A stretch of DNA of 64,000 nt from CAYVQE01 sp964633205 (lineage in GTDB: Bacteria; Myxococcota; B64-G9), in the NCBI GenBank assembly GCA_964633205.1, contig CAZWFN010000013.1, positions 1 through 64,000 of the forward strand. The letters are read 5' to 3'. Below the pieces are notes generated by a model. It saw nothing but the letters and a program-made list of their open reading frames with translations, had not been told where the DNA came from and did no database searches. The stretch's first letter is position 1, and every line of letters begins with the position of its first letter. The position numbers and the translations under genes were made by a program. Of this stretch, positions 25,737-33,571 are shown one piece after another.

Positions 25737-26893
25737 CCGCCGTTCACCTTGTGGCCATGGTGGCCGCCTGCCCCTACCCCAGCGGCCAGGGCACCCAGGC
25801 GCTGATCGGCGAGCTGGCCCGCGGCATGGTGGCCCGGGGTCACCGGGTGCACCTGATCTGCTATGCGCACGGAGGGCTGGCGCGCCGGGAGCCGTTCACC
25901 ATCCACCGGGCCTGGCCGGTTCCCGGCTACCGGCGCTTGCGCGCCGGCCCCGACCCGGTCAAGCCGCTGCTGGATCTGGGGGTGGCCTGGCGGACCGCGG
26001 CCGTGGTCCAAGGTTGTGGCTGCTCGCTGATCCACGCCCACAACTACGAGGGGGCGCTGGCCGGCTGGTTGGCGGCGCGCAGCACCGGGATGCCTCTGCT
26101 CTACCACGCCCACAACCTGATGCAGGACGAGCTGCCGCGTTACTTTCGGCACTCTGGTGCGCGCGCCGCGGCGCGCCGGTTGGGCTGGGCGCTGGACCGC
26201 AGCGTGCCGCGCCTGGCCGACCGGGTGCTGGCCCTGCACGCGCCCATGGCCGAGGCCTTGCAGCGCTGTGGCGTGCGGGCGGATCGACTGCGGGTGGTGG
26301 CGCCGGGCATCGACACGGCGGCCTGGACGCTGGACGGTGGCGGCGAACGGGCCGGGGCGGGCTTGCGGGTGGCTTACTGCGGCAACCTGGACGCTTACCA
26401 GGAACTGGATCTGTTGTTCGCCGCCATGCGGCTGGTGGTGGCTGCGCTGCCCGGGGCGGAGCTGGTGCTGGCCACGCCCAACCCCCTGGCCGAGGCGCGC
26501 GCCATGGCGCGACGCGGCGGAGCCGGCGCCTTCACCCGGGTGGTGGCGGCGGCCGACCCGGCCGCCACCCGCCGGGCGCTGGCCGGCTGTGCACTGGCGG
26601 TCTGTGCGCGCAGCTCGCCCTCCGGTTTTCCGCTCAAGAACCTCAATGCCGCTGCGGCCGGACTGCCGCTGGTGGTCTGCCGCGGCGCCGCCCACGGCTT
26701 TGCCCACGGCCGCAGCGCAGTGGTGGTGGCCGACGGCGATGCCGCGGCCATGGCGCAGGCCATCACCGAACTCTTGCGTCAACCGCAGCGGCGGGCCAAG
26801 CTGGGAAGGGCGGGCCGGGCGCTGATCCGGGCGCGTTACACGCGCGAACGCATGTGCCGCGAGGTGGAAGAGGAATGGGACGCGTTGGGCTGA
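25733..26893 (+). CDS. Glycosyltransferase, GT-B fold (GT4-like)
   Basis: Adds a sugar from a nucleotide donor to a lipid or glycan acceptor. The ATG at 25733 overlaps the previous stop (ATGA) and gives 386 residues. The N-terminal Rossmann half has the GT4-type loop CPYPSGQGTQALIGELA and the acceptor-side HAHNYEGALAGWLAA. The C half has VAYCGNLDAYQELDLLFAAM, and RSSPSGFPLKNLNAAAAGLP replaces the usual EGFGLxxLEAMAxGxP nucleotide-binding motif; GFPLKNLNAAAAG is the matching segment. An HGFAHGRSAVVV loop follows. Position between a phosphodiesterase and the PHP protein places it in the surface locus. Confidence 0.88.
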   Translation: MTAVHLVAMVAACPYPSGQGTQALIGELARGMVARGHRVHLICYAHGGLARREPFTIHRAWPVPGYRRLRAGPDPVKPLLDLGVAWRTAAVVQGCGCSLIHAHNYEGALAGWLAARSTGMPLLYHAHNLMQDELPRYFRHSGARAAARRLGWALDRSVPRLADRVLALHAPMAEALQRCGVRADRLRVVAPGIDTAAWTLDGGGERAGAGLRVAYCGNLDAYQELDLLFAAMRLVVAALPGAELVLATPNPLAEARAMARRGGAGAFTRVVAAADPAATRRALAGCALAVCARSSPSGFPLKNLNAAAAGLPLVVCRGAAHGFAHGRSAVVVADGDAAAMAQAITELLRQPQRRAKLGRAGRALIRARYTRERMCREVEEEWDALG

Positions 26894-29295
26894 GCCACTG
26901 CTGGGCTGCCGGGCTGGTCGCATGGTTGGGGCTGCTGCCGGCAGCCGCGGCGGGCTGGCCGGTGGGACAGAGCCGGCAGGGCATGACCCGCGACGAGCCG
27001 CTGGTGCTGCAGGCCGAGGGAGCCGCGCAGGCGTCGCCGACGCTGGTCTTGAACGCGGCCGGGCGACCGATGGTGGCCTGGGTGAGCGGGGGCGACGGTC
27101 AGGAACGGATCCTGCTGCGGCGGTTGAAAGCCGCCGGCCGCCTGGGCCCGGCGCAGATCGTGTGGCGCGGCGCCCGCGCCTGGCGGCCGCGGCTGGCCGC
27201 GGGCGGCGGCCGGCTGTGGCTGGTCTGGTGCGGCCGCCGGCGGGCGCCGGCACCCGGCGACCACGGCCGCCATGTCTTCGCCCGCCGGCTCGACGGCCCC
27301 CGGCCCGGACCGGTGTTGCGCCTTTCGCAAGGCGCTGGCCGAGCCTGCGATCCGGCCGCGGTGGTTGCGGACGATGGCTCTTTGCAGGTGGTCTGGGAGC
27401 AGAGTTCGCCCGACCTGCCGGCCGGGGTGCGCATCGCCCAGCGGGCGGTCTCGCCCCGGGGCGAGACGCTGGCTGGGCCGATGTTGCTATCGGCCGGCCC
27501 GTTCGACCGGCGGCCGGCGCTGGTGCTGGCCGACGGCGGGCTGGTGGTGGCCTGGGACCGCTTGCGCGACGCAGCGCCGAACGGCGCGCTCGACCCCGAT
27601 TTCGAACTGCTGCTGCGGCGGCGCAGCCGGGCTGGCTGGCAGCCTCCGCTGCGGGTCGATCCGCGGCCGGGTATCCAGGCCGCGCCGGCGCTGGCTGCGG
27701 CGCCGGGCGGGGGCGTGCTGCTGGCGGCCCACTCCAGCCACCGCCACGGTCTGGTCAAGTGGTGGCGCCTGTATCGCATCCGCGGCCGGCGGGTCGAATC
27801 GCTGGCGTCGCGCAACACGGCCGCCTGGGCCGAGCCGGCTGGCGAGCAACAGGGCGCCGAGTTTCCGTCCCTGGCGGTGCTGGCCGATGGCCGGCTGGCG
27901 ATCGCCGCCCGCCGGTCGCAGGGCGCTCTGTTGCAAATGGTCGACGCCGCGGGGGTGTCGCCGGTGCTGGATCTGACCCGAGCCGGTTGGGGTGCCCGGG
28001 GTATGCGCTCCGAGCTGGCCGCCGCGGCCGACGGCGGTCTGTGGCTGGCACGCCGCGGCCGGCGCCGGGTGGTGTTGGAGCATTTTGCGAGCGGATCGGA
28101 TTGCGCCCGGCCCGCGAGCGGACCACCGGCCTTCGTCCAGCTGGCGGCCGGGCCGCGGCGGCCGCCGCGGCTGGCCTTCGCCCAACCGCCGGCGGCCCCG
28201 GGGACCGATCCCCTGGCCGGGGGCGAGCTGAAGGCGGCCTTCGGCGATTTGCATATGCACTCGGCCGTCTCCGACGGTACCGGTGCCCCGGACGAGATCT
28301 TGGCCCGGGCCTGGGTGCGCGGGCTGCACTTCGCTGCGTTGACCGACCACGACAACATCGTCGGCCGCCGCCTGCTGGCCTCGCAGCAGGACGAGATCGC
28401 CTGGCTGACCGATGCCTTCGATGCCCGACCGGGGTTTTGCACCCTGCACGGCTACGAGTGGACCACCCCGCCGCTGCCCCGCGGCCACGGCCATCGCAAC
28501 GTGTACTTCCGCGCCCAGCCGCAGGCCGGGGGCTGGTGCGGCTACCGGGGCGATTGCGGCGACTCGGCCGCCTTGTTCGAGGCGCTGCCGGCGGGCCGGA
28601 CCCTGGCCGTGCCGCACCACACCAGCTGGACCGGCACCGACTGGCGGACGGCCGAGCCCACCGTGCAGCGGCTGGTGGAGATCGTCTCGGTGCACGGGCT
28701 GGCGCTGCATCCCCAAACCCAGCCGCTGCCGGCCCGCGGCGAGCTGCCCGGCATGACCGCGGTGGACGGGCTGCGCCGCGGCCTGCGATTCGGCTTCGCC
28801 GGCGGTTCGGATGCCCACGGTCTGGCCTGGCACCACGGGGTGGGGCGCAAACGCGATCCCTGGGCCTGCGGTCTGACCGTGGCCTGGATCGAACGGTTGG
28901 AGCGGGCCGCGGTGTTCGACGCCTTGCGGGCCAGGCGGACCGCGGCCACCACCGGCGTACCCATCCGGCTGTTCTTCCGCGCCGCCGGCCGGGCCATGGG
29001 CACGGCCGGGCGGGCGACAGCGCCGGTGCGGCTGCAGGCCCGGGTGAGCGGGGCCCGGCCGCCGCTGCGGCTGGAGGTGTTCCGTGATGGCCGATCGATC
29101 CACCGGCAGACCGCCGAACGCGCGCCGGTGGCGCTCGACTGGATGGACCGCGGGGTGGATCCCGGCGACCATGCCTACTACATTCAGCTGATGCAAACCG
29201 GTGCCGAGCCGGTCGAGGCGGCCTGGTCCAGCCCGGTCTTTCTCCGGGTGGCGCCGGCCGCCGGGCGAGCGGCCGGCGGGAGGAATGGATGGTGA
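26875..29295 (+). CDS. Secreted beta-propeller protein with C-terminal PHP metal-hydrolase domain
   Basis: An 806-residue exported protein. The ATG at 26875 has GGAAGAGGA upstream, overlaps the glycosyltransferase end by 19 bp and starts a signal peptide (AAGLVAWLGLLPAAAA). Residues 40-440 hold repeated blade-like units with VAWVSGGDG, LVWCGRRR, VVWEQSSPD and VVAWDRLRD. The PHP domain (about 455-690) has GDLHMHSAVSDG, ALTDHDN, GYEWTT, HRNVYF, PHHTSW and GGSDAH, matching the metal-binding pattern of PHP phosphoesterases. A beta-sandwich follows (RLQARVSGARPPLRLEVFRDG). It is paralogous to the protein at 49251-52049. A role hydrolysing phosphate esters on surface polymers is inferred from the domain and its phosphodiesterase neighbours. 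Confidence 0.83.
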   Translation: MGRVGLSHCWAAGLVAWLGLLPAAAAGWPVGQSRQGMTRDEPLVLQAEGAAQASPTLVLNAAGRPMVAWVSGGDGQERILLRRLKAAGRLGPAQIVWRGARAWRPRLAAGGGRLWLVWCGRRRAPAPGDHGRHVFARRLDGPRPGPVLRLSQGAGRACDPAAVVADDGSLQVVWEQSSPDLPAGVRIAQRAVSPRGETLAGPMLLSAGPFDRRPALVLADGGLVVAWDRLRDAAPNGALDPDFELLLRRRSRAGWQPPLRVDPRPGIQAAPALAAAPGGGVLLAAHSSHRHGLVKWWRLYRIRGRRVESLASRNTAAWAEPAGEQQGAEFPSLAVLADGRLAIAARRSQGALLQMVDAAGVSPVLDLTRAGWGARGMRSELAAAADGGLWLARRGRRRVVLEHFASGSDCARPASGPPAFVQLAAGPRRPPRLAFAQPPAAPGTDPLAGGELKAAFGDLHMHSAVSDGTGAPDEILARAWVRGLHFAALTDHDNIVGRRLLASQQDEIAWLTDAFDARPGFCTLHGYEWTTPPLPRGHGHRNVYFRAQPQAGGWCGYRGDCGDSAALFEALPAGRTLAVPHHTSWTGTDWRTAEPTVQRLVEIVSVHGLALHPQTQPLPARGELPGMTAVDGLRRGLRFGFAGGSDAHGLAWHHGVGRKRDPWACGLTVAWIERLERAAVFDALRARRTAATTGVPIRLFFRAAGRAMGTAGRATAPVRLQARVSGARPPLRLEVFRDGRSIHRQTAERAPVALDWMDRGVDPGDHAYYIQLMQTGAEPVEAAWSSPVFLRVAPAAGRAAGGRNGW

Positions 29296-30740
29296 TGGGT
29301 GTCGAACTGTGGACGGACGGTGGGCCGGCGCGCTCCCACCGCGGTTTTTGGTTGGCGCTGTTGCTGGTGGCGGCACCGGTAGCGGCCGCACCGGCCGGTG
29401 AGCGGGTCGAGTCGAAAGCGAGCCCCCGCTGGAACGTGGTGTTGGTCACGGCCGACACACTGCGGGCCGACATGTTGGGCTGCAACGGCAACCGCGAGGT
29501 GGCCACGCCGCACATCGACGCGCTGGCCGCCGCCGGCATCCGCTTCGCCAACGCCTACACCAACATCACCACCACCACCCCGTCGCACGCCACTCTGTTC
29601 AGCTCGCTCTACCCGCGGGATCACAAGGCCTACTCCAACACCGCCCGCATCAGCTCGCGCATCCTGACACTCGACGAGATGCTGGCCCGCGCTGGCTGGT
29701 ACAACGCGGCCATCATCAACTTGCCCTGGCTCAACCCGGACATGGCCAACGTGGTGCAGGCCGGCCGCGAGGTGGCCGCTTGCAAACACATCCGCAAGGC
29801 GGATGCCACCGCGGACTGGGTGCTCGGCTTTCTCGATCGGCGCCGGGGCCGTGACCAACCCTTCTACCTGTGGGTCCACTTCATCGACAACCACACGCCC
29901 TACCACGCCCCGGGCAAGTATGCCCGCATGTACTATCCGGCGGACAAGGATCCGCGGGCCGGCAAGCGCGGCTCCTTGCAGCGGGTCTGGGGCGAGTTTC
30001 CCGTCCACCACCAGGACGAGCCGACCTTCAAGCGCTGGTTGCGGGGCATCACCGACGTGGACTACGTGATCGGGCTGAACAAGGGCTCGGTGAGCTGGCT
30101 GGATCACCATCTGGGCCGCATCGTGGCTCGGCTGAAGAAGAACGGACAGTGGAAACGGACCCTGTTCGTGTTCACCTCCGACCACGGCGAGTCGCTGGGC
30201 GAGCACCACATCTGGTTTGCGCATTCGGGCCTCTATGAGACCACCGCGCGGGTACCGCTGATCATCCGCGCCCCCGGCGGTCCGGCCGGCCGCTCGATCG
30301 AGACCCTGGTGCAGCTGGCCGACGTCATGCCGACCGTGCTGGCGCGTCTCGGGCTGGAGGCGCCGGACAATGCACGCGGCCGCGACCTGTGGCCTCTGCT
30401 GGCCGAGGACGAGCCCGCGGGCAGCGCCGTCTTTTTGGAGCACGCCGGCCGGCAGCTGACCGGAGTGGTCACCCCGCAATACAAGTACATCCGCCACCGC
30501 AAGAACAAGAGCTACAATCCGCGCTATCCGCTGACCAAGGGGCGCGAGGAGCTCTACGACCTCGCCGCCGACCCGCAGGAGAAACGCGACCTGGCCGCCG
30601 AGAAAACCGCGCAGCTCGAACGGATGCGCCAGCTGTGGCGCGAGCTGCGCGATCGGCGCGGGGCCGACTTCGCCGCCGGCCAGGCCGAGGTGGACGCGCA
30701 GACCGAGGAGATGCTGCGTTCGCTGGGCTACACCCAATGA
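29289..30740 (+). CDS. Exported sulfatase-like enzyme with Thr nucleophile
   Basis: A 483-residue alkaline-phosphatase-superfamily enzyme with a signal peptide (FWLALLLVAAPVAAAPAG). The catalytic domain opens with NVVLVTADTLRADMLGCNG. The nucleophile position reads TTPSHATLFSS with Thr96, so no formylglycine can form; phosphotransfer or phosphodiesterase chemistry is more likely than sulfate-ester hydrolysis. VFTSDHGESLGEH and HSGLYETTARVPLII contribute metal and substrate residues. The C-terminus ends LRSLGYTQ. Start options at 29289 and 29295 are both in frame after GGGAGGA. It slightly overlaps the PHP gene and is coupled to the MaoC gene by ATGA. Confidence 0.88.
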   Translation: MVMGVELWTDGGPARSHRGFWLALLLVAAPVAAAPAGERVESKASPRWNVVLVTADTLRADMLGCNGNREVATPHIDALAAAGIRFANAYTNITTTTPSHATLFSSLYPRDHKAYSNTARISSRILTLDEMLARAGWYNAAIINLPWLNPDMANVVQAGREVAACKHIRKADATADWVLGFLDRRRGRDQPFYLWVHFIDNHTPYHAPGKYARMYYPADKDPRAGKRGSLQRVWGEFPVHHQDEPTFKRWLRGITDVDYVIGLNKGSVSWLDHHLGRIVARLKKNGQWKRTLFVFTSDHGESLGEHHIWFAHSGLYETTARVPLIIRAPGGPAGRSIETLVQLADVMPTVLARLGLEAPDNARGRDLWPLLAEDEPAGSAVFLEHAGRQLTGVVTPQYKYIRHRKNKSYNPRYPLTKGREELYDLAADPQEKRDLAAEKTAQLERMRQLWRELRDRRGADFAAGQAEVDAQTEEMLRSLGYTQ

Positions 30741-31618
30741 GCAGCGGGCGCCTGTTGTGGGCCGCGGTGCGCAGTGCCCGCGCCCGCCGGATGAACCGCG
30801 ACCTGGTCGGCTGGAGAGTCGAACGCCAGCTGGAACCGGTGCGGCTCGAGGACATGCAGGCCTTCGCCCGGGCCACCCGCGACGCCAACCCGGCCTACCA
30901 GGGACCACAGGCGGTGGCCCCGCCGTTGTTCATCGTGCGGCTGGTCTATCCCATGTTGCTCGAGGCCATGCTGCAGCCGCGCTTGCGGATGAACCTGCTG
31001 CGCATGGTACACGGCGAGATGGACGTGGAATGGCGCGCCCCCATCCGCCCCGGCGATCGCTTGCAGCTATCGATGGGCATCGCGGCCATCGAGGACACCC
31101 CGGCCGGCGAGCTGCTGCGGCTGGCGGGCGAGGCCCGGCGCGACGGCGCGCTGCTGGTTCGGGCGGTGGCCGGCTTGTTGGTGCGCGGACGGGGCGGCGA
31201 GCGTCGGAGTGGACCGGCAGCGGAAGAAGCGACCGCGGAGCGCTTCCGGCGCGAGCTGGTCACCGAGGACGGCCAGCAGCTGGAGTACGCCCGCGCCTCG
31301 GGCGATCGCAACTTCATCCACACCAGCCGCCTGCTGGCCCGCTTGGCCGGCCTGCCGCGGACCATCATGCACGGCATGTGCGTCTTCGCCATGAGCGCCG
31401 CCGGGCTGGTCGACGAGCTGGCCGACGCTGATCCGACCCGCCTGGTCCAGCTGCGCGGCCGCTTCTCCCGGCCGGTCATACCGGGCTGGCGCCTGTCGCT
31501 GGTGGGTTACAGCGCCGCGGACTCCAGCCAAATCCCGTTCGCCGTGTTCGGCCCGGCCGGCGAGCCGGTGATCAAGAAGGGCCGGGCGAGCGTCGGCCAG
31601 CCCGTCGCTCGGAAATAG
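30737..31618 (+). CDS. MaoC-like double hot-dog dehydratase/hydratase
   Basis: A 293-residue protein with two hot-dog halves: an N-terminal MaoC_dehydrat_N-like region (DMQAFARATRDANPAYQG, then PPLFIVRLVYP) and a C-terminal MaoC domain with the hydratase motif SGDRNFIHT, followed by GLPRTIMHGM. This arrangement is known from 3-hydroxyacyl-thioester dehydratases and eukaryotic-type enoyl-CoA hydratase 2. It probably acts on an acyl-CoA or acyl-carrier substrate, perhaps making or breaking a lipid moiety for the surface pathway. The ATG overlaps the sulfatase-like gene stop, ending this plus-strand operon. Confidence 0.85.
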   Translation: MSSGRLLWAAVRSARARRMNRDLVGWRVERQLEPVRLEDMQAFARATRDANPAYQGPQAVAPPLFIVRLVYPMLLEAMLQPRLRMNLLRMVHGEMDVEWRAPIRPGDRLQLSMGIAAIEDTPAGELLRLAGEARRDGALLVRAVAGLLVRGRGGERRSGPAAEEATAERFRRELVTEDGQQLEYARASGDRNFIHTSRLLARLAGLPRTIMHGMCVFAMSAAGLVDELADADPTRLVQLRGRFSRPVIPGWRLSLVGYSAADSSQIPFAVFGPAGEPVIKKGRASVGQPVARK

Positions 31619-31659
31619 CCCCGATTGCCCGAATATCCAATTTCATTCAGAGTCTTGCA

Positions 31660-31688
31660 TTGATTTGCAGTCTAAGCATTTCCATGCT
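31660..31688 (+). promoter_or_regulatory. Predicted promoter of the 31738 gene
   Basis: TTGATT (31660-31665), a 17-bp spacer and CATGCT (31683-31688), in an AT-rich gap. The -10 hexamer is the same as in the two divergent promoters at 6408-6505. Confidence 0.4.
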
Positions 31689-31737
31689 AGCTTGAATGTG
31701 GGGGTGGTAACCAGCGACAGGAGGTCGCGTTTTCGCG

Positions 31738-32361
31738 ATGAGCTGTATGCGTCAGCTGCTTGGAGTGTGGATCGGGTTCACCTTGTTGGGCATGGGTGCT
31801 GCCGCGGCCCAGTCGGTCGCGCCGCAGCAGGCCCGGCCGGCCTCGGCCTGCCCGGAGCTGTTCGGCTCGCAGGGCGTGCGGAGCGACAACGCCGAGCAAC
31901 GCCGCGAGTTGCTGGACTCGGTGCGCCAGGCCGATTATACCATCGATTTGACCTACACCTGCGATTGGGCGGCGCCCGAGCGCATCCGTTTCGAGGGGCT
32001 CCGCTTGCTCGACACCTCCCAGCTGCCGGACCAGGGCAGGGTGGCCGTGATTCGGGTAGAGGACGAGTTGGGCGAGCAGGTCTGCGAGCCGGGCCTGTAC
32101 CGGCTGCGGGTCGATGACAGCATCGGCGGTCAGGCGAGCGTGCTGGCGGTGTTGCACGACGTGGTGCTGTTGGAGCGCGGCGGCGAGCTGTGCTTCCTCA
32201 AGACGCGCTCGGCCGAGCAGCCGGTCTTTCGCATGATCTGGCGTTCGCCCTGGAAGCTGCTCAAGCTGCCGGGGACCAGCAAGACATCCAGGACCACGGC
32301 GACCCGGCGCCGCACCACCAGAAGGAGCCGCTTGCGACACAAGCGGTTTCGCCGTCGCTGA
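31738..32361 (+). CDS. Secreted protein of unknown function with Arg-rich tail
   Basis: No family recognised. The 207-residue product has a Sec signal peptide (LLGVWIGFTLLGMGAAAAQ). The mature domain (about residues 26-175) has four Cys and a beta-rich pattern, including ADYTIDLTYTCDWAAPERI and LYRLRVDD. The last 28 residues are almost all Arg, Lys, Ser and Thr. A +1 shift near 32250 would instead give a neutral His/Pro/Asp-rich tail, so either the basic tail is real or a frameshift is present. AGGAGG lies 13 nt before the ATG, an unusually long gap, with a palindromic TCGCG-TTTT-CGCGA between and touching the start codon. Confidence 0.65.
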   Translation: MSCMRQLLGVWIGFTLLGMGAAAAQSVAPQQARPASACPELFGSQGVRSDNAEQRRELLDSVRQADYTIDLTYTCDWAAPERIRFEGLRLLDTSQLPDQGRVAVIRVEDELGEQVCEPGLYRLRVDDSIGGQASVLAVLHDVVLLERGGELCFLKTRSAEQPVFRMIWRSPWKLLKLPGTSKTSRTTATRRRTTRRSRLRHKRFRRR

Positions 32362-32439
32362 GCCCCGGTGGTGGAGCGGATGCTGCCCGAGATCCCTGTC
32401 TATGCGACCACCGCGCTCGGCAGCGCCGCGGCCCGGCCA

Positions 32440-32673
32440 TCAGTCAGAGCGCCGGCGCCGGCCGTGGGGGCCGGGGGCGTCGCAGACGTAGTTTTCCATC
32501 TGGCCGTTGCGGTAGCGGATGCGTATGGTGCCATCGAGGCTGCGTACCTCGACGCCGCCCCGCGCTTCCTTGCTCAACGACTTGGCCTGCTCGACCGCCT
32601 CGGCGCGGCCGTCGACGGTCTCGGACTTTTCTCCTTGGCTGACGAGGTAGCGTTCTGCTTCGGCGTTCGGCAT
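32440..32673 (-). CDS. Small DUF2188-like protein
   Basis: A 77-residue protein. The ATG at 32673 has AGGAGG 12 nt upstream; an in-frame GTG at 32682 is a less likely start because it sits only 3 nt after that site. The middle reads AEAVEQAKSLSKEARGGVEV then SLDGTIRIRYRNGQMENYV, resembling the helix-then-hairpin pattern of DUF2188 proteins. Coding character (Glu/Ala-rich helix, no rare runs) is good. It is convergent with the preceding gene. Function unknown. Confidence 0.6.
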   Translation of the reverse strand: MPNAEAERYLVSQGEKSETVDGRAEAVEQAKSLSKEARGGVEVRSLDGTIRIRYRNGQMENYVCDAPGPHGRRRRSD

Positions 32674-32854
32674 GTTTCTCACTCACCTCCTGGGTGGGGT
32701 CGACCGATTCCGACACCACAATGGGTCCGCGGGCAGCCGCTTCCTGGCGCGATGCGCACCCGCTGGCCCGGATCCTCGGGCCTGAATTTCGGGGTCAAAC
32801 TAACAGCTTTGGTCCCGGTCTGCAAGGGCCGAATCCAGCCGGCCCAGGCCGAGC

Positions 32855-32898
32855 TTGATCTGAGCCCAACACCTTGTTAATACTGCGACATCGGCAGT
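32855..32898 (+). promoter_or_regulatory. Predicted marR promoter with overlapping operator palindrome
   Basis: TTGATC (32855-32860), a 17-bp spacer and TAATAC (32878-32883). The -10 overlaps an inverted repeat ACTGC-N7-GCAGT (32882-32898). MarR-type regulators usually bind such palindromes in their own promoters, so autoregulation is likely but inferred. Confidence 0.4.
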
Positions 32899-32940
32899 CG
32901 ATGGGCCTTTCTCCGATCCATTATCGCCCAGGGACTCCAA

Positions 32941-33513
32941 ATGCCCACGCCATACGATGAGAGCATCCTGCGGTCGCTCCGGAAGATCTCCCGGGCGGTC
33001 GATCTCTACAGCCGCCAGCTGGCCGCCCGCTACCAGCTGACCACCCCGCAGCTGACCTGCCTGCGCCAGCTCGAACGCGGCGGCACCCTGACCTCTGGCG
33101 AGCTGGCCAGCGAGGTGGCCTTGAGCCAGGCCACCGTGACCGGCATCCTGGATCGCCTGGAGTCCCGGGGTCTGGTGCGCCGGCGGCGCGACGAGCGGGA
33201 CAAGCGCCGGGTGCTGGTGGGCATCACCGCTCGCGGCCGCCAGCTGGTCGACCGGGCACCGGTGCCGCTGCAGAAGCAGTTCGCCGACCGCCTGTCCCGG
33301 CTGGCCGAGGGGGAGCAGTCCGAGATCGATGCGGTGCTGCGGCGCATCGTGGAGATGATGTCGGCCGACGACATCGAGGCCGCGCCGGTGATGACGCCGG
33401 GCCCGACCACGGCCCAGCCCGAGCAGTTGGTCGAGTTTCTGAGCCCGGAGCCGCCGGCCGACGAGGAAAAGGCGGCCAGCGACCCGCCAGCCGCCACGCC
33501 CGCGAGCAAATGA
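32941..33513 (+). CDS. MarR-family transcriptional regulator
   Basis: Dimeric winged-helix repressor of 190 residues. Helix 1 (ILRSLRKISRAVDLYSRQLA) and the recognition region (TSGELASEVALSQATVTGIL, then DRLESRGLVRRRRDERDKRR) match the MarR winged helix, with the wing Asp/Arg pattern intact. The C-terminal 50 residues are Pro/Ala/Glu-rich and lie outside the usual fold. It is convergent with the methyl-transfer and betaine-transport operon on the minus strand and could control it, or itself, in response to a small ligand. A promoter with a palindrome over the -10 lies just upstream. Confidence 0.9.
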   Translation: MPTPYDESILRSLRKISRAVDLYSRQLAARYQLTTPQLTCLRQLERGGTLTSGELASEVALSQATVTGILDRLESRGLVRRRRDERDKRRVLVGITARGRQLVDRAPVPLQKQFADRLSRLAEGEQSEIDAVLRRIVEMMSADDIEAAPVMTPGPTTAQPEQLVEFLSPEPPADEEKAASDPPAATPASK

Positions 33514-33571
33514 GCGCTGGCCGCGGCTGCCGCTGGCTGGAGACGACGAGATTGGGCCGCGGTTTGCCGGC

